From contig NC_043983.1 in the NCBI RefSeq assembly GCF_902150065.1, positions 10,719,321 through 10,783,320 on the forward strand: a stretch of 64,000 nucleotides of DNA, in the 5' to 3' direction. This DNA is from Myripristis murdjan (taxonomy: Eukaryota > Chordata > Actinopteri > Holocentriformes > Holocentridae). The position numbers and the translations under genes were made by a program. Each line of letters starts with the position of its first letter. Position 1 is the stretch's first letter. A model generated the notes under the pieces. That model searched no databases, had not been told where the DNA came from, and worked only from the letters and a program-made list of their open reading frames with translations. Positions 1-24,193 of the stretch are shown here, one piece after another.

Positions 1-429
1 TGTGGTGTAAACAAAAGACTTCCCGTGTGAATTTGACTGATATTGAACTCGTGGGTAAAGCCCTCTGTTCTTACACACTGGCCACACAGCCACACTGTCA
101 CCATCTCCTTTTCTATCCTCATTTTTCTATCTGTTCTTTGCATGTTATATGTATTATATGTGTTTTTATTAGCACATCCTCTCAAGATTTTTTTTTTTTT
201 TTAAGTCAATGAAGATTTCTCCCTAGGAAGCTTTGAGTGAAAAGCCTGATTTGTGAAAGACTACAATCTAGCGGCAGTAAATATTACTGCGTTAAGTTCC
301 AGTGCCATTACATGTTCACACTACATTATCTATTGTTGCTGCTCCATAACTTTGTTGAAGTGCAGGGCTGAGGGTGTTTGAGTGTTTTGTGCCAGGTTGA
401 CGAGATGGACCTTGCATCAAGAAAAGGGG

Positions 430-792
430 GCCAATAACCTTTTAAGGAATACACCCAACCCTGTCCCAGGACGCATCTACGAGCTCGATTTGTCACCCAA
501 GGTATTATAAAACCGGGTGGCGCGGTCGCCTTTGAATGAGTATGACACGAACAGCAGTAAGCACCGCCCTCCCTGGCTACGCCGCGGTGAAGAACACGCA
601 CACCTAATCCACTGGGAGGCGAAGTGACATCATCCATGAAGCCCGTGGTTCGTTTCATGCCAGAAAGCAGGCTGTTGTTACTCACTAACTGCTCTGGGAA
701 GTTGTGCCCGACTCGGAGGCCTCTCCCACAGCTTTAACAGATACAGGAGCTACAGGTTATTCCGTTTAGCTAGCGGTAAAACACCACGGACC
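430..792 (+). promoter_or_regulatory. tax1bp3: CpG-containing 5' region of tax1bp3 (promoter/5'UTR)
   Basis: This stretch just before the tax1bp3 start codon is richer in CpG and GC than its surroundings (for example near 525-600 and 705-725). No protein on either strand is recognisable in it. A TATA-like run lies near 505, but it is about 290 bases from the start codon and may be chance. I read the region as promoter plus 5'UTR by position only. Bases 1-429 hold nothing I can identify. Confidence 0.4.
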
Positions 793-3397
793 ATGTCTTT
801 CGTCCCAGGACAGCCGGTGACTGCTGTTGTGGTAAGTTTCAGAGTCAAGGAGACTCCATTGTTCAGTTTCAGGCCCGGCGTTAACCCCGAGACGCTCTCT
901 CCGTTGAAGTAACGTTAAGATACTTCATTATAGCTAGCATGTTTTTATTGTAGCTGTAAACGATTTAAATACTTGGTTAAAATATTGTTTTATTGCCTGG
1001 AGGGGTGGTAGTTAACCTCCCCAACGACCAAACAATGGACGTTTCATGACACCAAACGTTAGTCATACTGAGACAAGTCGCTACAACGGTAACTAAGGAG
1101 GTGAAACACTGAACTGTACAGAGAAATGTTACATTGTGTCGTCAGTAGTTGATACATTGGCATGCGAGGCAGCTAGCGTCAGACTGCTGCTCCCTGACCA
1201 TAGGTGCTAACTGGGCGTGGTGGTGTCAGCCCAGTCTGAGTGGTTTAAGGTGCTGTCGGAAACACCGTGGTCAATACGAGCATGGAGGTTGCAATCCTGT
1301 TAGTTGCTGAGGTGTGACGCTGAACACAAAAATGTCTGATGGTAACAGTGATGTAGGTTACCTCATGTAGGGCTAGTTGTTTGGCAAGTGAATAGTATTG
1401 TTATATTACAATATTGTCACCCTTAGCTTAAGTTTAGGCCCAGGTGTCACATTTTTCTTTTTAGTAAAATATACAAACACAGTAGTTAGACACCTGACAT
1501 GGTTTTTATCTACACTCTGGCACTGCAGCACTAAAAAGCACTATGTAACTAAGTACACTAAAGAAAAACATCAGCCTCCAAAAAATCTACTTTTGTCACC
1601 GGGTCTGTTTCGCTGTAATAGTCCAACAAGGAGTATTTGAATTTGTTACAGGTTGTACTAAGTGACCTCTTATCTTTGCTGTAGGAGTTTACCATTTGCT
1701 CTTGAAGGCAGCACAAGGTGTGGTGGCGTTATCGGACATCGTGTCTGGCCGGCAGTCTGTTTACCTTCCTTAACAGCTAACAATCAAGTTCACATTTTAT
1801 TTGGCATATCAGATGCGCGTCCCATTCAGATGGTGAGCCTTAGATGATGTAGTCAGTCTTTGCATTGAGAAGCAGGATTTGGGACTTTCTGGTGACTCAG
1901 TGGTCTAAGGTGCACACTGTGTCTTTGTAATGGCCTGGATTTGAAGGCTGACCTCATGGTGCATGTCAAACTACACACACACAACAAACCCTTCTGACCC
2001 TCTCTGTCTCTTTTTATTCCCAGCTGTCTAATGAAACAAACATCTTTCCCTCTCAGCCATCATCAAGAAATGATCTTGTTTTGTGTTCTACCTCTGTATG
2101 TACTTATAGTCCTAACAGTGTAAAAAGAAAAGGGGTAGTCAAGGGTTAGTCAACCCCACAAACCTATTTTGACTGAGAAAGAGGAATTTGATTGTGTGTT
2201 TCTAAAACAGCAGGCATCAGAGAGATTGTAAGTCCTGCTTGACTCAGACATTACGGAGTCCTCTTGATATTTTCGGACATCATTGAATAAGGCACACCAC
2301 TGAGAGAGTCTTGTTGTTCACTATTACACACACACACAGACAGACTTTGTTTTGAGGAGTGCTGTGGGGAGTCTCTGTGTCAGAGCTCTCCATCCATCTG
2401 GTTTAATGAGCCAGCAGCTGCTTGTCAGAGTCAAGGCTGATAGACAAGCTCTGTCCCGGCGTGGACTTTAATTACCAGGGAGCAGAGTCTGAAATTAACA
2501 CTCACCAAATGCTGGTACATTTTTTTCTTTGGTGGCGAAATGAATAAGAGTCAAGCCTAATTTGGCTTGAAAATTAAAGTCAAAATGCGAAACACTTTGT
2601 GTGTATGTGCAAGTTCTGCCGTGTCATGATGAATTGCAAACTAGACGCTCTGTATAAATGATTGATGAAGTTTTAAAGTAACAGTTTTTCTAACAGTATA
2701 TGCTTGAGGTGTGAAATAGCATTTTAAAATTAGCTGAGTTGACTTCATATGTCTGTGAAAAACATGCAAATTATTTTTTGTAGTTCTTTGTAGTTTACTT
2801 TACCCTGGAAGGTAGTGCTGAGCGATATTTTTGAACAAATTCCTTGGTATTGATATTGTGAGGATACTGAGAGGATTTTTGATTTTTGATAAACAATTTG
2901 TTATGTGCATATGATGACAAAGCAGGTTCAGACAACAACAGAGCAGTTACAGTAGTCCTGGATACTGGACCACACCCTATGATACATGTTACTTCTCTCC
3001 ACAACCAGAATGACTTTGACCTACAAGAACAGTTGCGTATAGGAATAAGATGATGTTGGTTTACAGTCACACACTGATACTGATAGGTTTCATGTGATCT
3101 GTGATATCTGACACAGTGGAGCACTGCCAGTGTTGTACTGAACAGAGCCATGTCAGTATATTACAAAATTCATAAATGATATTAGATGCATTTTGTGTGT
3201 GTTTCTGGGTTATTAAATTTGTCTGCTAGTCACAGTGAGGAGGAATCAAAAATCTTTTTTTTCCTTCACTGTTGAACAGCAACGGATCGAGATCCAGAAA
3301 CTGCGGCAGAATGACCACCTGATCCTGGGCTTCAGTATTGGAGGAGGGATAGACCAGGACCCTGGACAGAACCCCTTCTCTGAGGACAAGACTGACA

Positions 3398-3488
<91 letters not shown>

Positions 3489-4905
3489 TTATCTGTCAGC
3501 TCTCAATATGTTTACTGACTAGTACAGAACATTTCCCTGTGTCCCACTTCCCCTCAAATTTTTGAGTCCCCTTGTGTTTCAACGGTAAACTTCATTCAGG
3601 GATGTGATTTTTTTTTTTTTTTTCCCCAGGTATCAGGTTGTTGTTTTGTGTTTGTTGGGGTTTTTTGGACAGGTAACTTAAGTTTTACTTTTGACCTGCC
3701 CTTTTGTGTTCCTGATCACATCCATGTTGAGTGGAAAGTAGAGCAGCAGTAGTTTGGTAAGATGTAACAGAGGGGCAGGCCTGAACAGATTAGCTGCAGC
3801 CTCAGGTGGGAACAAAACCAGACACACTTAGCTGATGTCAGACAGGAGTTAACAGTGTTTTCCACACAGCACTTTCATACCAGTCAGCTATACAGCATAT
3901 ACAATGAAAGTCAATACCTGTCGGCATTCCCAAACGCTAACTGCCTATTCAGCACAGTCTCACGCCCTTGCTTGCGTAAGACAGAGGTAACACAGAAAAA
4001 AAAATTCCACTGTTGTGATGACGCTGGTTAAAAAGCAAAATGATCAACTTGTTTAAAAATTACCTTTTAAAATGTCAGTATGGTGATTTTTCAGGTGTCT
4101 CCAGTTGCGACACGTTTCCAGACACTTTTGCGTATTCTGTTGGTTTGGATAATGATTTGTCTTTACTCACTCCATGAGGGAGGGATGAATACCTGGCGAT
4201 GAAGATCAACAGTGAAGCCACCAGCAGCACTTTGCACTTAGCATGAATAAATTATACTGCAGTCTCTCATATCCAGCATGGACTCTGTATTAGCTGATTG
4301 TTAGAATGTTATGTTTTTGAGATGCCCCTTTCTTATTTTATCTAATGTTAGTTTGCTGTAGGTTTTTGGATGGTCATTGCTAAGCAGATAAATCAAGCCG
4401 TGTTTCAGTGATATAAGTCTGATCATTTGCATGCGAAGTAATGCATGTGCTTTTGTACACTAAAGGGCATCTACGTGACGAGAGTATCAGAAGGTGGACC
4501 AGCAGAGTTGGCGGGCTTGCAGATAGGAGACAAAATAATGCAGGTAAATGTTGCCTATCATCTGTTAAGTGTAATATCCACAAGATGGCGCTATCTGTAC
4601 ATGGAAGTCTGTACATATGAGGGAGGAGATGTGTATTAACAGCAAGATGAACCTTAATTCCCTATTTTTTTCCAGCTTGGTCTAACTAAACTATAGATTA
4701 ATACAAGCGTATGCAGCTAACTTCTATTTTTATGTTTCCTTTGTCCACTTTACCCTAGGTTAATGGCTGGGATATGACCATGGTGACCCACGACCAGGCT
4801 CGTAAAAGACTAACGAAGAAGAACGAGCAAGTGGTGCGGCTACTGGTGACCAGGAAGTCGCTGGAGGATGCTGTCAGACACTCTATGTCTAACTACCCCA
4901 AATAA
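793..4905 (+). CDS. tax1bp3: Tax1-binding protein 3 (TIP-1), single-PDZ protein
   Basis: Coding exons are 793-831, 3280-3399, 4466-4543 and 4759-4905, all phase 0, giving 127 residues (human about 124). The product is a small cytosolic protein made of essentially one class I PDZ domain. It competes with scaffold proteins for C-terminal ligands such as beta-catenin, Kir2.3 and rhotekin. The start MSFVPGQPVTAVV matches the family start. The carboxylate-binding loop ILGFSIGGG is in exon 2, GIYVTRVSEGGPAE in exon 3, and NGWDMTMVTHDQARKRL in exon 4. The tail after the last strand (residues about 115-127) is slightly longer than in mammals. The exon 2 donor is the first GT of a long (GT)n tract. 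The exon 3 acceptor has a poor pyrimidine tract, so splicing here may be inefficient. An AATAAA near 6647 is one possible polyadenylation signal. Identification is secure from sequence identity. Confidence 0.96.
1884..2030 (+). repeat. Degenerate tRNA-derived SINE in tax1bp3 intron 1
   Basis: The segment starts with a tRNA A-box-like run (GGTGACTCAGTGGTCTAAG). About 45 bases later comes a degenerate B-box-like run (GGCCTGGATTTGAAGGC). It ends with a C/T-rich tail holding the CATGTCA motif usual in the bodies of common fish tRNA-type SINEs. I see no target-site duplication. The copy looks old, and its exact ends are uncertain. Confidence 0.5.
3400..3486 (+). repeat. (GT)n microsatellite beginning at the tax1bp3 exon 2 donor
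   Basis: An uninterrupted GT run of 87 bases starts at the exact exon/intron boundary of tax1bp3 exon 2. The first GT is therefore both splice donor and first repeat unit. Confidence 0.97.
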
Positions 4906-7900
4906 TCCCAATAACATGGCAGCACTATGCATACCACTGATTAATGCAATATCCAAGGACTGAACTTTGACATGTACTGAGACTCCCACAACGTAGGATA
5001 ATGGCTGCAGCGTGGCCTTTCTACCCAGCTCAATGCAAAAAAAAAAAAAAAAAGCACACACACATACACACACACACACAGACTACATCAGATCTCCTGC
5101 TGTGCCACGAGTCACACAAGTCTGCACATGCCCATGCTGACTCGGGCTGATTAGTCAGCACTTTGTGAGGATGCTCTTCCTTTCTGTATTCATTCAAGCT
5201 CATCCACTCGAATCAATTTTTTAAAATATCCATTCAATTCAAACAGATCTTCAAAAATGTCCAATTCCATGCACAAGGCTAGGCCTAATTACACTTGATG
5301 AGAGCACAACAAAAGTGCTTTGATTTTCAGTAATGATTTTTATAATTCCATGTTTGAAATACATTTGTAATCCTGGTATGAGTGGTGAGTGCCGGACACT
5401 AATAAGATGATTTCTCTTCTGTTTTTGTGCGACACTATTCGTTTTTCCAAAATATACTTGCATACATGATATTTCCCAACTGAAAGTTGAGTGCAGCACA
5501 ATATTCTTGTTTTATTTCCATATAGCAGTATTTTCCACATCACATTTCTTTGCTAATAATTCTTTGGGAGTAATAATAGTCTCTCATAGTAGGGGCTAAT
5601 TGTAGGTAAACAGACTTTCCAGATGCCTCAGCCTGAAGGACATCTTTGGCCGTGCTACAGATCAAATATTTTCTTAAAGTGTGAAATACATATGGGAAAT
5701 TCAGTCCTGTTTATCGCATCCTCAGTAATTCCTCCGTACCTTTAATCTCATTTAAATACAAGAACCAATACTTTGCATATTGTCAGACATTCTTGTCAGG
5801 ATTCGTCTGACATCAAAAACCAAAGTAAAATGTCAAGTAACTGTTGACTGTAACTGTAGACTGATCAATTTAAAGTTGTTCGCAATCATTTTATATGTGT
5901 ACCAAGTTTGTATCACAAACTTTATACACACCTGACATGAACAGTTTTTTTTTTTTCAATGCATTGGAATTTGTTTTCACCAGTCCTCTCATGTATCTGT
6001 ACTTTTTGTTTTCTCTTGTGTTGTTTGATATCTTTTGTTATTGAATGAGTGGGAAAATAACACCTTCACACTTTGTGTTGGGGATTGACACTACTTTCTA
6101 AAACTGTGATTTGGTTAGTGTGGTAGATATATTTTTTATTTTCTCCATCCTTAGCCACATGATGCATTCACCAATGCAGCACATCTAAAATGCACAGTTT
6201 GTTCCTTGCATCCCTTATATCCCATCAATTCTGTGTTAAACATGCTGGACCTTCATATGAACCATTTACTCTCCATTGTTTTCATGAAGTGCCTCCTTTC
6301 TCAGGTTCAGCCAGAGAGAGTTGGTAACTTGGGTTACTTGGGTGTTTGCTGTTGTGGTTCAAGCAAATCCGTTAGTTTCACACTGGAATAAGCTCTTTTC
6401 AGTAGTATGTGTTGAAATTGCTCATTCTATTTGTTGGTGGCCATGGTAAAAGAAAAATCCATATGAATGAAAAAAAGTTCCATTTTCTCAGCAGTATAAA
6501 GACACGTGTCGTCTGGACCAAATATGAAGTAATGGTGTTTGGTTGAGAAACAAACAAAGAAAACCAAGCAAACAAAAAATGATGGGTGTGTTCCACCTCA
6601 CTTTAATACAGCTGACCTCTCTGACCTTTGTAGTGTTCTACTCAAAAAAATAAAATACAATTTACAAAGTGGCATATAGTTGGTCCCTGTCAACCATTGA
6701 TGGTGCGAGAGTAGCACCCAGGGACTAGCCAAACTCATTTTTAAGTCTGTTAAAAGTAACTTGCAACATGCACAGAAGCCGTGAATGAACCACTTAATAC
6801 TTTTAATATGTATGATGCCCGTTGTTTTGTTTTTTTTTGTTTGTTTTTTTTTTACCATTCTTGTGTTATTTCTGTCATATTTAAAAAATGTACTGCCTTT
6901 GTTATGTTTTACTACACAACATTGCCTTACTGATTTTGTACTGTTTCAAAAGAATAAGTTGGTCTTCTCATGTTGCGATATCGAAATGGATATTGAAATC
7001 TTACGCTCACAATGTTAGCTAATCATTTTGGCTCTTTTGTATGTAATGGCAGTGATATGAATATGTGCTTTCTAGTTGTACACAACAACTACAAAGTTTG
7101 CAAAATTCAAGTATCTCATTCCAAATTGAAACAACGGTTTGATAAAACTGGTACATTCATTCATGTGATTGTTGCTGATTTAACACTAAAACAAAAGTTT
7201 ATGCATATAAGATCTTTTCTAGTGATGTACGGGCATTTCTAAGGCCGGTTAACATTTTCCTTCTGAATGGCAAAGGAAAGGAAACCTTTCATCGTTACAC
7301 AAAATGTGTACAACAGTGATAAATGTAGCCATCCATGTCTGTACATTAGACACATCCTTTACAGTATTTTCTATTTGTGCTAATATGTCTGTTCCCTTCC
7401 AAATATTGTACATGTAAACTACCAGCAGAGGACAATGTTTTTGCATTTGAATGTATACAGTTTATTATCAAAATGTTTCTCAGATATAAACAGAAAAAAA
7501 AAGAAACTTGCCATTCGACTTGTCATTGATAATGTAATGCCTTTCATTGTGACAACCTTCAGTGTTTTACCCTGATTCTCCCCACACTGCAGCTGTTTTT
7601 ATCATGAGACCTTCAAATAGCTTCATGTTGCCAGTTATAAAGTAATCAGCTGACATTTCAAAGCCAAGAATCTATCCACTGACCTTTCTGTGTTCGCCTA
7701 GGCATTTTGACACAGAGAGCTTACTCCCTACTTTCATCTCTTAATATGGGAGCCTGGACCCAATCACTTGACTTTGAACTCAGGACTTGGGGCAAACAAA
7801 CAACATCTGATGCAGAGCGTGATGCCAAAAGCATTCATCCCACAGCTAAATATTTACAGTTAAACTTGAACATGGCTTTACCTGTTGTTCTTGATTTTTG

Positions 7901-9777
7901 TTTATTTAGAAGCATTGATATCCCAACTTTTGCACATTATAAATCACAAATTACATAGCAGGAATGTGCAAATAATATTAATTTCCCATTCTCCCAAATC
8001 TATCACTATGAGAGCCCTGCCAATCCAATTTGCATTCACCATTGTCCACAATTCATTTCATCACCTTTTCATTAATAACATTGCAGTTGCGTGATGGGCA
8101 GTATGTAATGTCCCACCAGTGAGTATTCTTAATCTTCGAGGGCCAAACTAGTTGGGGTCAATTTGCTTTCCAGTATTTTTTTTTTGTCTTTAGCCCAGTC
8201 TTAAAATAACATCTGGTCTGTGTCATATTGTGGAAGAGGGTCGATTTAGTGTGATGCTGAGCTAAAATCCCCCTTTGAGAAATAATTGATGAGGAAACGT
8301 GTGAGCAAGCTTGCATGCACACGTGTGTGCATGCGTGCACGTGTGTGTGTGTATATCTGCCAGTTTGCCAGTTTTTGTTTTTTTTTTTTTTTTTGTGGGC
8401 ATAGAGGGAAGCATGCTCCATTGCACTTGCCAAGGCAATACTATTACAATTACACAAGATCAGGAGTGGATACACAACTTGAATCTGTACCACAACATTA
8501 ACTGAGATATAGCTCTGATTACCCAGCTGAGATACACAACATACTGCACTACACGTTAATCACTGTGGTTTAATGTATTCTACATTTTTAACAAATTGGC
8601 CCATGAACTTTATAATTTTGTCACCATTAATCTCTGCCTGATATTGATGAACAAAATGAACTTGATTTAACCTGAATAGCTTTCTTTCATGCATTTATCC
8701 TCCCTATTTGAATGATAGAAACAACACGGATTACTGATTATTGAAACCACATTATATTGAATGACCTGGATGGAAATTTGATACCAAAACAATACAGTTT
8801 CTACCCGCAGTGAGAAAATGTGTTCCTTTCTGCAGGCGTGAGTGAATAATTACACTATCTAAACGTGGATCATACATGATACATGCCTCCCACGTTATGG
8901 CATGATAATTGTGTTGCCATAGCGATGCAATCTGCTCTCCTATCACTTTGGTCCTGCACCAGATTGGGACCAGAAGGTAGTTCACAGCCTGAAGAATTGT
9001 TCGCTTGTTGGGAGTAATAGACAGTTGCAGAACTGGTTTGCGAGATGTGGAAAGTGTAGAGTGACTTTACAGTAAACATATGGGCATGCAGGTGTTAACC
9101 CGTTTGTGCCCAGGCTGTGTTTTAGAGGCAGCAGCATTCACTGAAAAATGTGCCAAACCAAATTTTTTGGTTTGGTAGTGTAAGGCAACTTTTAACTCCA
9201 AACATTGGATCATTTAGGGAAATTCACTTCTCATGTTTCAAAATATGACCCCACAAACCCAGGTCTCTTCTGCTTTAGTATTAACATGAATAGACTATAT
9301 GCTTTCAGTGGCAATTTGACCACACTTGTGCTGTTCTGTCATTATTGCTTTGGGTTTTCTCTGCCCTGACCCATGAAAATACAGCTACCTGGCACCTGAA
9401 TATGAAAAAAACCCACTCCTTGCATGACAAATGGATTAAGGGCCAAAGTAGTTACACACTGTTTCATCTTTTCAACATTCAGCACTGCATTATATACTTT
9501 CCCTCACTTTGAAGAATATGAATAAAAAAAAAACTGCTCAAATGTTCTGGAAAACAATGAATACATACATAGAGTTTCCCCTCGCCCAAAGGCCTGTGGA
9601 GTTTGTAGTAGGCAACATCCACATAGATGTAACATTTGTAAACACGCAGGGCCTCCAACACCGTGTGTGGGTGTGAGAGTGGGAAGCTGGGAGCCCAGGG
9701 TTACACATGCATGCGTCCCTTGTGTAGTGCCGACCAGACCCTGAGCATGAGCACAGAGGCATGTTGTCATAGCAATG
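4906..9777. other. tax1bp3 3'UTR and intergenic DNA, no gene seen
   Basis: About 4.9 kb follow the tax1bp3 stop. The first part must be 3'UTR, with AATAAA near 6647 as one candidate end. The rest is AT-rich with poly-A/T runs (5038-5053, 8382-8394). It has short CA/GT-rich stretches near 8318-8351 and only short, composition-driven open frames. I found no exon with a matching phase partner, no tRNA and no conserved protein motif. Confidence 0.5.
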
Positions 9778-9784
9778 ACTGGTT

Positions 9785-9861
<77 letters not shown>

Positions 9862-10019
9862 GCACTACTCTCTCTCTCTCTGTTCCAGCAAAGTACAAAG
9901 TGTCTATATTTTAATAAACTAATTATGAGTCATTACTCAGCCTCACAATGATACAACCAAGCGTCCATCTCATTAAAGGTGACTTCCACTTAATTATGAC
10001 AGCTTATCCGCTATGAGAT
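9778..10019. repeat. Copy A of a duplicated block flanking the transporter start exon
   Basis: After a shared start (ACTGGTTAAG) and a (GT)n run (9787-9860), about 140 unique bases follow. They recur almost base for base at 12542-12735. The shared part holds an AP-1-like TGAGTCA and ends at CTATGAGAT. Copy A keeps a pyrimidine tract followed by CAG that resembles a splice acceptor. Confidence 0.93.
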
Positions 10020-10029
10020 CCCGTTTCAC

Positions 10030-10370
10030 TGGTTTTACCCGCCCGCCATCATAACCAGTCTGTTTCTTTCAGACAGTCTTTGGCGTTGTGGATGGGCAGC
10101 AGGTGGCTTTCTCCCTGCTCCTGAAGAATCCTTAACCTCTCCTCCTCCCACGCAGACCTCCCCGCGCGTTTTTTCCAGGCGCTCTTCCTCGCCGGAGGCA
10201 TCGTGGAATAAAGCGCAATCGCCGGTGTAGTAAACGGGAGGCACCAGTGAAGATGATAAGGGGAGATACTCCGTGTGGGCAGAACTAGTCCGTTTCGGTG
10301 AGTGGAGAGAGAGCAAAGCCGGCTTGAGGAGCGTCTTGAGGAGAGGTTTGCATATTTCATTTTGCACTAT
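10030..10370 (+). promoter_or_regulatory. CpG-rich segment, likely promoter/non-coding first exon of the glutamate transporter
   Basis: CpG dinucleotides cluster here against an AT-rich background. A donor-like GTGAGT occurs near 10299. The start-codon exon of the transporter (from 11157) is preceded by a good splice acceptor, TTTGGCTGCAG, so a non-coding exon upstream is expected, and this CpG-rich block is the best place for it. This is inference from composition and splice signals; no transcript evidence is available. Confidence 0.4.
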
Positions 10371-10938
10371 TGTTAATGAAGTCTGTCAATCGCCGCTTTT
10401 CTTTGCAGTGTGCCCAGTTAGTTAGAGTTATTAGTTAAGACACCTGTAGCCTACAACAGGTTTTGAATGGAAGTTGCATGAGTGATTGTTAACTTTTGAT
10501 CGGATTTTATTGTAGCATGTGAAGGTGAATTAAAAGAATCTCTGATCAGCTGAAACGCCAAAACAGTAGTAAAGATAAAATCATTTCTTTTGTGTTGCAA
10601 ATTCAGCTAGATCCTGATGATATTTTCATAGAACCTTTAATTCCAGAGTCGTTTTTTGGTAAAAGACAGAAAAAAGGAATCATGCATTTGTAAGGAAAAC
10701 TGCTTCTTCCTGGGATACCTGAACACAGCACACAGTAACCCATTGTGCTGCTGCTCTTCAAGACTTTTGAGACTTTTCATGAATGAGATTGTGAATTTGA
10801 CATTCCTCCACATGGATTGCTTACAACTTTTTGTCACACACATTTGTTGTTTTGTATGTTTTGCTCGGTGTGACTTCACTTCCTGTTGGGGCGTCACATT
10901 TGTCAGGTTACTTGGGATATCACCTGGGAGCGACAGGG

Positions 10939-10940
<2 letters not shown>

Positions 10941-10983
<43 letters not shown>
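10941..10983 (+). repeat. (GT)n microsatellite
   Basis: A 43-base uninterrupted GT tract about 230 bases upstream of the transporter's start codon. Confidence 0.95.
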
Positions 10984-10984
<1 letters not shown>

Positions 10985-11212
10985 CTGAGTGCACAGAGTT
11001 CATGTGCACAGAGGTGTGAGAAGGTCAGGCCAGATGAGATGAGAAGCCTTTTCATCTCGGTGTGCTTATGAGAGCAGAGGAGTGAGGCGTCCCACCACTC
11101 TGCTGCTCCGCTCCGGACACACACACACACGCCACTCTGACTCTCTTTGGCTGCAGTGTGAAACTTAGAGTGTAAACTGGGCTCAATCAGACGGTTTACA
11201 CCAGTCTAAACC

Positions 11213-21895
<10,683 letters not shown>

Positions 21896-22594
21896 AGACA
21901 AAGCCACACCCCATAGGCCCTCGCTTACCAAAAGCATTTTAGAAGGAAGGTTTTTTTTTCCTCCCTCAGCTGGCTTACAACGGTGCAGGGATGAGTTAAA
22001 ATAGTTTTTGGTAAACTCAGCCAATGCCTGGGGTTCCCAGAGTGTTACCACAAAAAGAAGTTTATTGTTTTTGCCCTTGTAGACCTAAACTCACATCTCT
22101 CCTTGAACTATAAAGTGTTATTTTTGAAACGATTCCTTCTCTCAAAGCTGTGTGAGAAACTGCAGAATGTAACAACAAATTTACCATGAGCTCTGTGATA
22201 AGGGAAGCAGAGGTGAGGCCAGTGCCACAGCCGTCTGTGAGCAGGGAATAGTGCACATGTCACACACAGGTTAGGAACAAATGGAAATCCATGAGCTGTG
22301 TGACGTGGGTCTCCCCGGAGCGCAGGTGAGGTGAGAGTGTTTTGCTATTGGATGGCGAAATGCCAGCCAAGCCCAATATATCATATAGCAAATCATTTTT
22401 AAAAACAATCCTCCAAGTTGTAAAGATTTAATAAACCCTCACCAGCACTACTGTTAGAACAAAGTATTGTTACAGAGAAAGTTAGTCATCATCAGAGAGA
22501 AGACAAGGAAAGCCAGGGGATAACTTTTCTAAATCTGTGAAAATGTAAATCTCCAAAAAAAGTTTGGCTTTCTTTGGCATTACATAACACTTAA

Positions 22595-23206
22595 AGGAAT
22601 ACTCCAGTGTTTTAGGCAAAATACCTTTTTTTTCTGACAGACTGAGACAAGATGTTCGGTACCATTTTCACATCTGTACGTCCAGTAGTTCGAAGTCTAT
22701 GGGAGTCATTAGCCTAGGCCGAAAAAAATGAAAAAAAAAAAAACAAACCTACAGCATCTCCGAAACTGTCTTATTTACACACATTATCATCTGTATTTGA
22801 AATACAAGATTTTTTAAAAACGAGAATCATTCTAGGTAGAAGTTAGATGCTGGAACTGTATCCGCTGAACACATTTATCCTAAAGTAAGCCGATATGGCT
22901 CAAACTAACTTCTCCTAAAACAACTCTCATTGTCTTTTTTAATTCTAAGATGTGTATTTCAAATATACATGATATCCTGTGTAATATAATACAGCTTCGG
23001 AGTTGCTGCAAGGTTTATTTTTCACTTTGACAGAGCTAGGCTAATGACTCCCATAGACTTCAAGTCTTTATGCTAAGCTAACATGAAATGCTACCCATAG
23101 GAACTGAACCACTGGACATACAGAGGTGAAAATGGCACTGAATATCTTGTCTCGGTCTGGGTAAGCCAGAAAAAGGCTGATTTGCCCAAAACATTGGACT
23201 AGTCCT
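22595..23206. mobile_element. Foldback MITE with TTAA target duplication, in the transporter 3'UTR
   Basis: The element is flanked by TTAA at 22591-22594 and 23207-23210. It has long imperfect inverted arms of roughly 290 bases each. The left arm starts AGGAATACTCCAGTGTTTTA, and the right arm read backwards starts AGGACTAGTCCAATGTTTTG. Further matching blocks include CTATGGGAGTCATTAGCCTA. The right arm carries an extra insert of about 40 bases, so the arms are old. It encodes no protein. TTAA targets are used by the Kolobok and piggyBac superfamilies, and I cannot decide between them. Confidence 0.85.
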
Positions 23207-24193
23207 TTAATACAATATTCTCTCTATTACTTTTGCAAACACTTACATGTATGTTTATCATTCCCATTTTGACTACCTCTAATGTGACTCTTAAGTGGAT
23301 CTTGTACAGAGCAACACAAAAATAAGAAATGGAGCATACCAGCAGACTGTAAATATTTCAATCTCTGAATCATGTTGGATCCTGTGTTTCACTTTCAGAT
23401 GTTAAGTTTGCTTGCACTCTGTTGTTGTATTACTCTGTATCTCTAATTATTATTAGGTTGATTTATTTCTAGTGATTCGTTTTTGAGTATTTCTTTTCGT
23501 TCATTCAGTGCTATTTGCTTTTTAACAAAGGACACAAGACTGACGTACTGTACAGCGATTTCATAAGGTATCAGCAACGAGAGTGATCAGTGTTTAGGTT
23601 TTTTTTTTTCTAGATGAAAGATCATATTTTTACAGGGTTGCCTCACCTTACATAGCATGTGGATATTTATTATTATTATTTAATATTATCAATTCATACA
23701 GGAAGCACTCAGACTCTGCAGTAGAAATGCCAAGAGCAGCTTTCCGACAAAGCTGCTAGTCATAACTACATGTCATAACATTAGAGGAGCATTATGCCTG
23801 CCTTTGTACGTTTTCTATATTTTAATTTATTTCAATTTGGCATATTTTGACTGGAAAAATAAATTGCCCGCTACTCATGTTGATTTATTTCTTGTTTTGT
23901 GAAAAGGTACTGTGAAAAACAAAAATGCTTAAAGGAACTGAGTGTATAGTTGCTGCATTATGCTTTTTGGTGTTAAAAGTGTTTTAAAGGACAGTATAGT
24001 GCACATAGAAGTGAAAAAAAAAGTATTACCATTTTAACTGAAATCTCATTCTTTGACTTTGTGCCACTTTTATGCTAGTTAAGAGGTTTGTTTTGATTTT
24101 CAGTTTTGATGCTTGATGTTCTTACAGTAAAGTATTGCTACTTATGGGAGAGCAACTTATCATTTTGATGGACAGCTTATGGAAAATTTGACG

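Noticed and set aside
326-685. Minus-strand 119-codon frame upstream of tax1bp3
   Set aside because: CpG-rich promoter DNA with no family resemblance. I checked for the head-to-head EMC6 neighbour expected from mammals and did not find it.
3235-3522. Open frame with a long Val-Cys run
   Set aside because: The run is translation of the (GT)n microsatellite. The true exon ends at 3399.
10035-10367. Overlapping minus-strand frames of 103-110 codons
   Set aside because: They overlap in two frames within a CpG-rich segment, a sign of composition rather than coding. No motifs.
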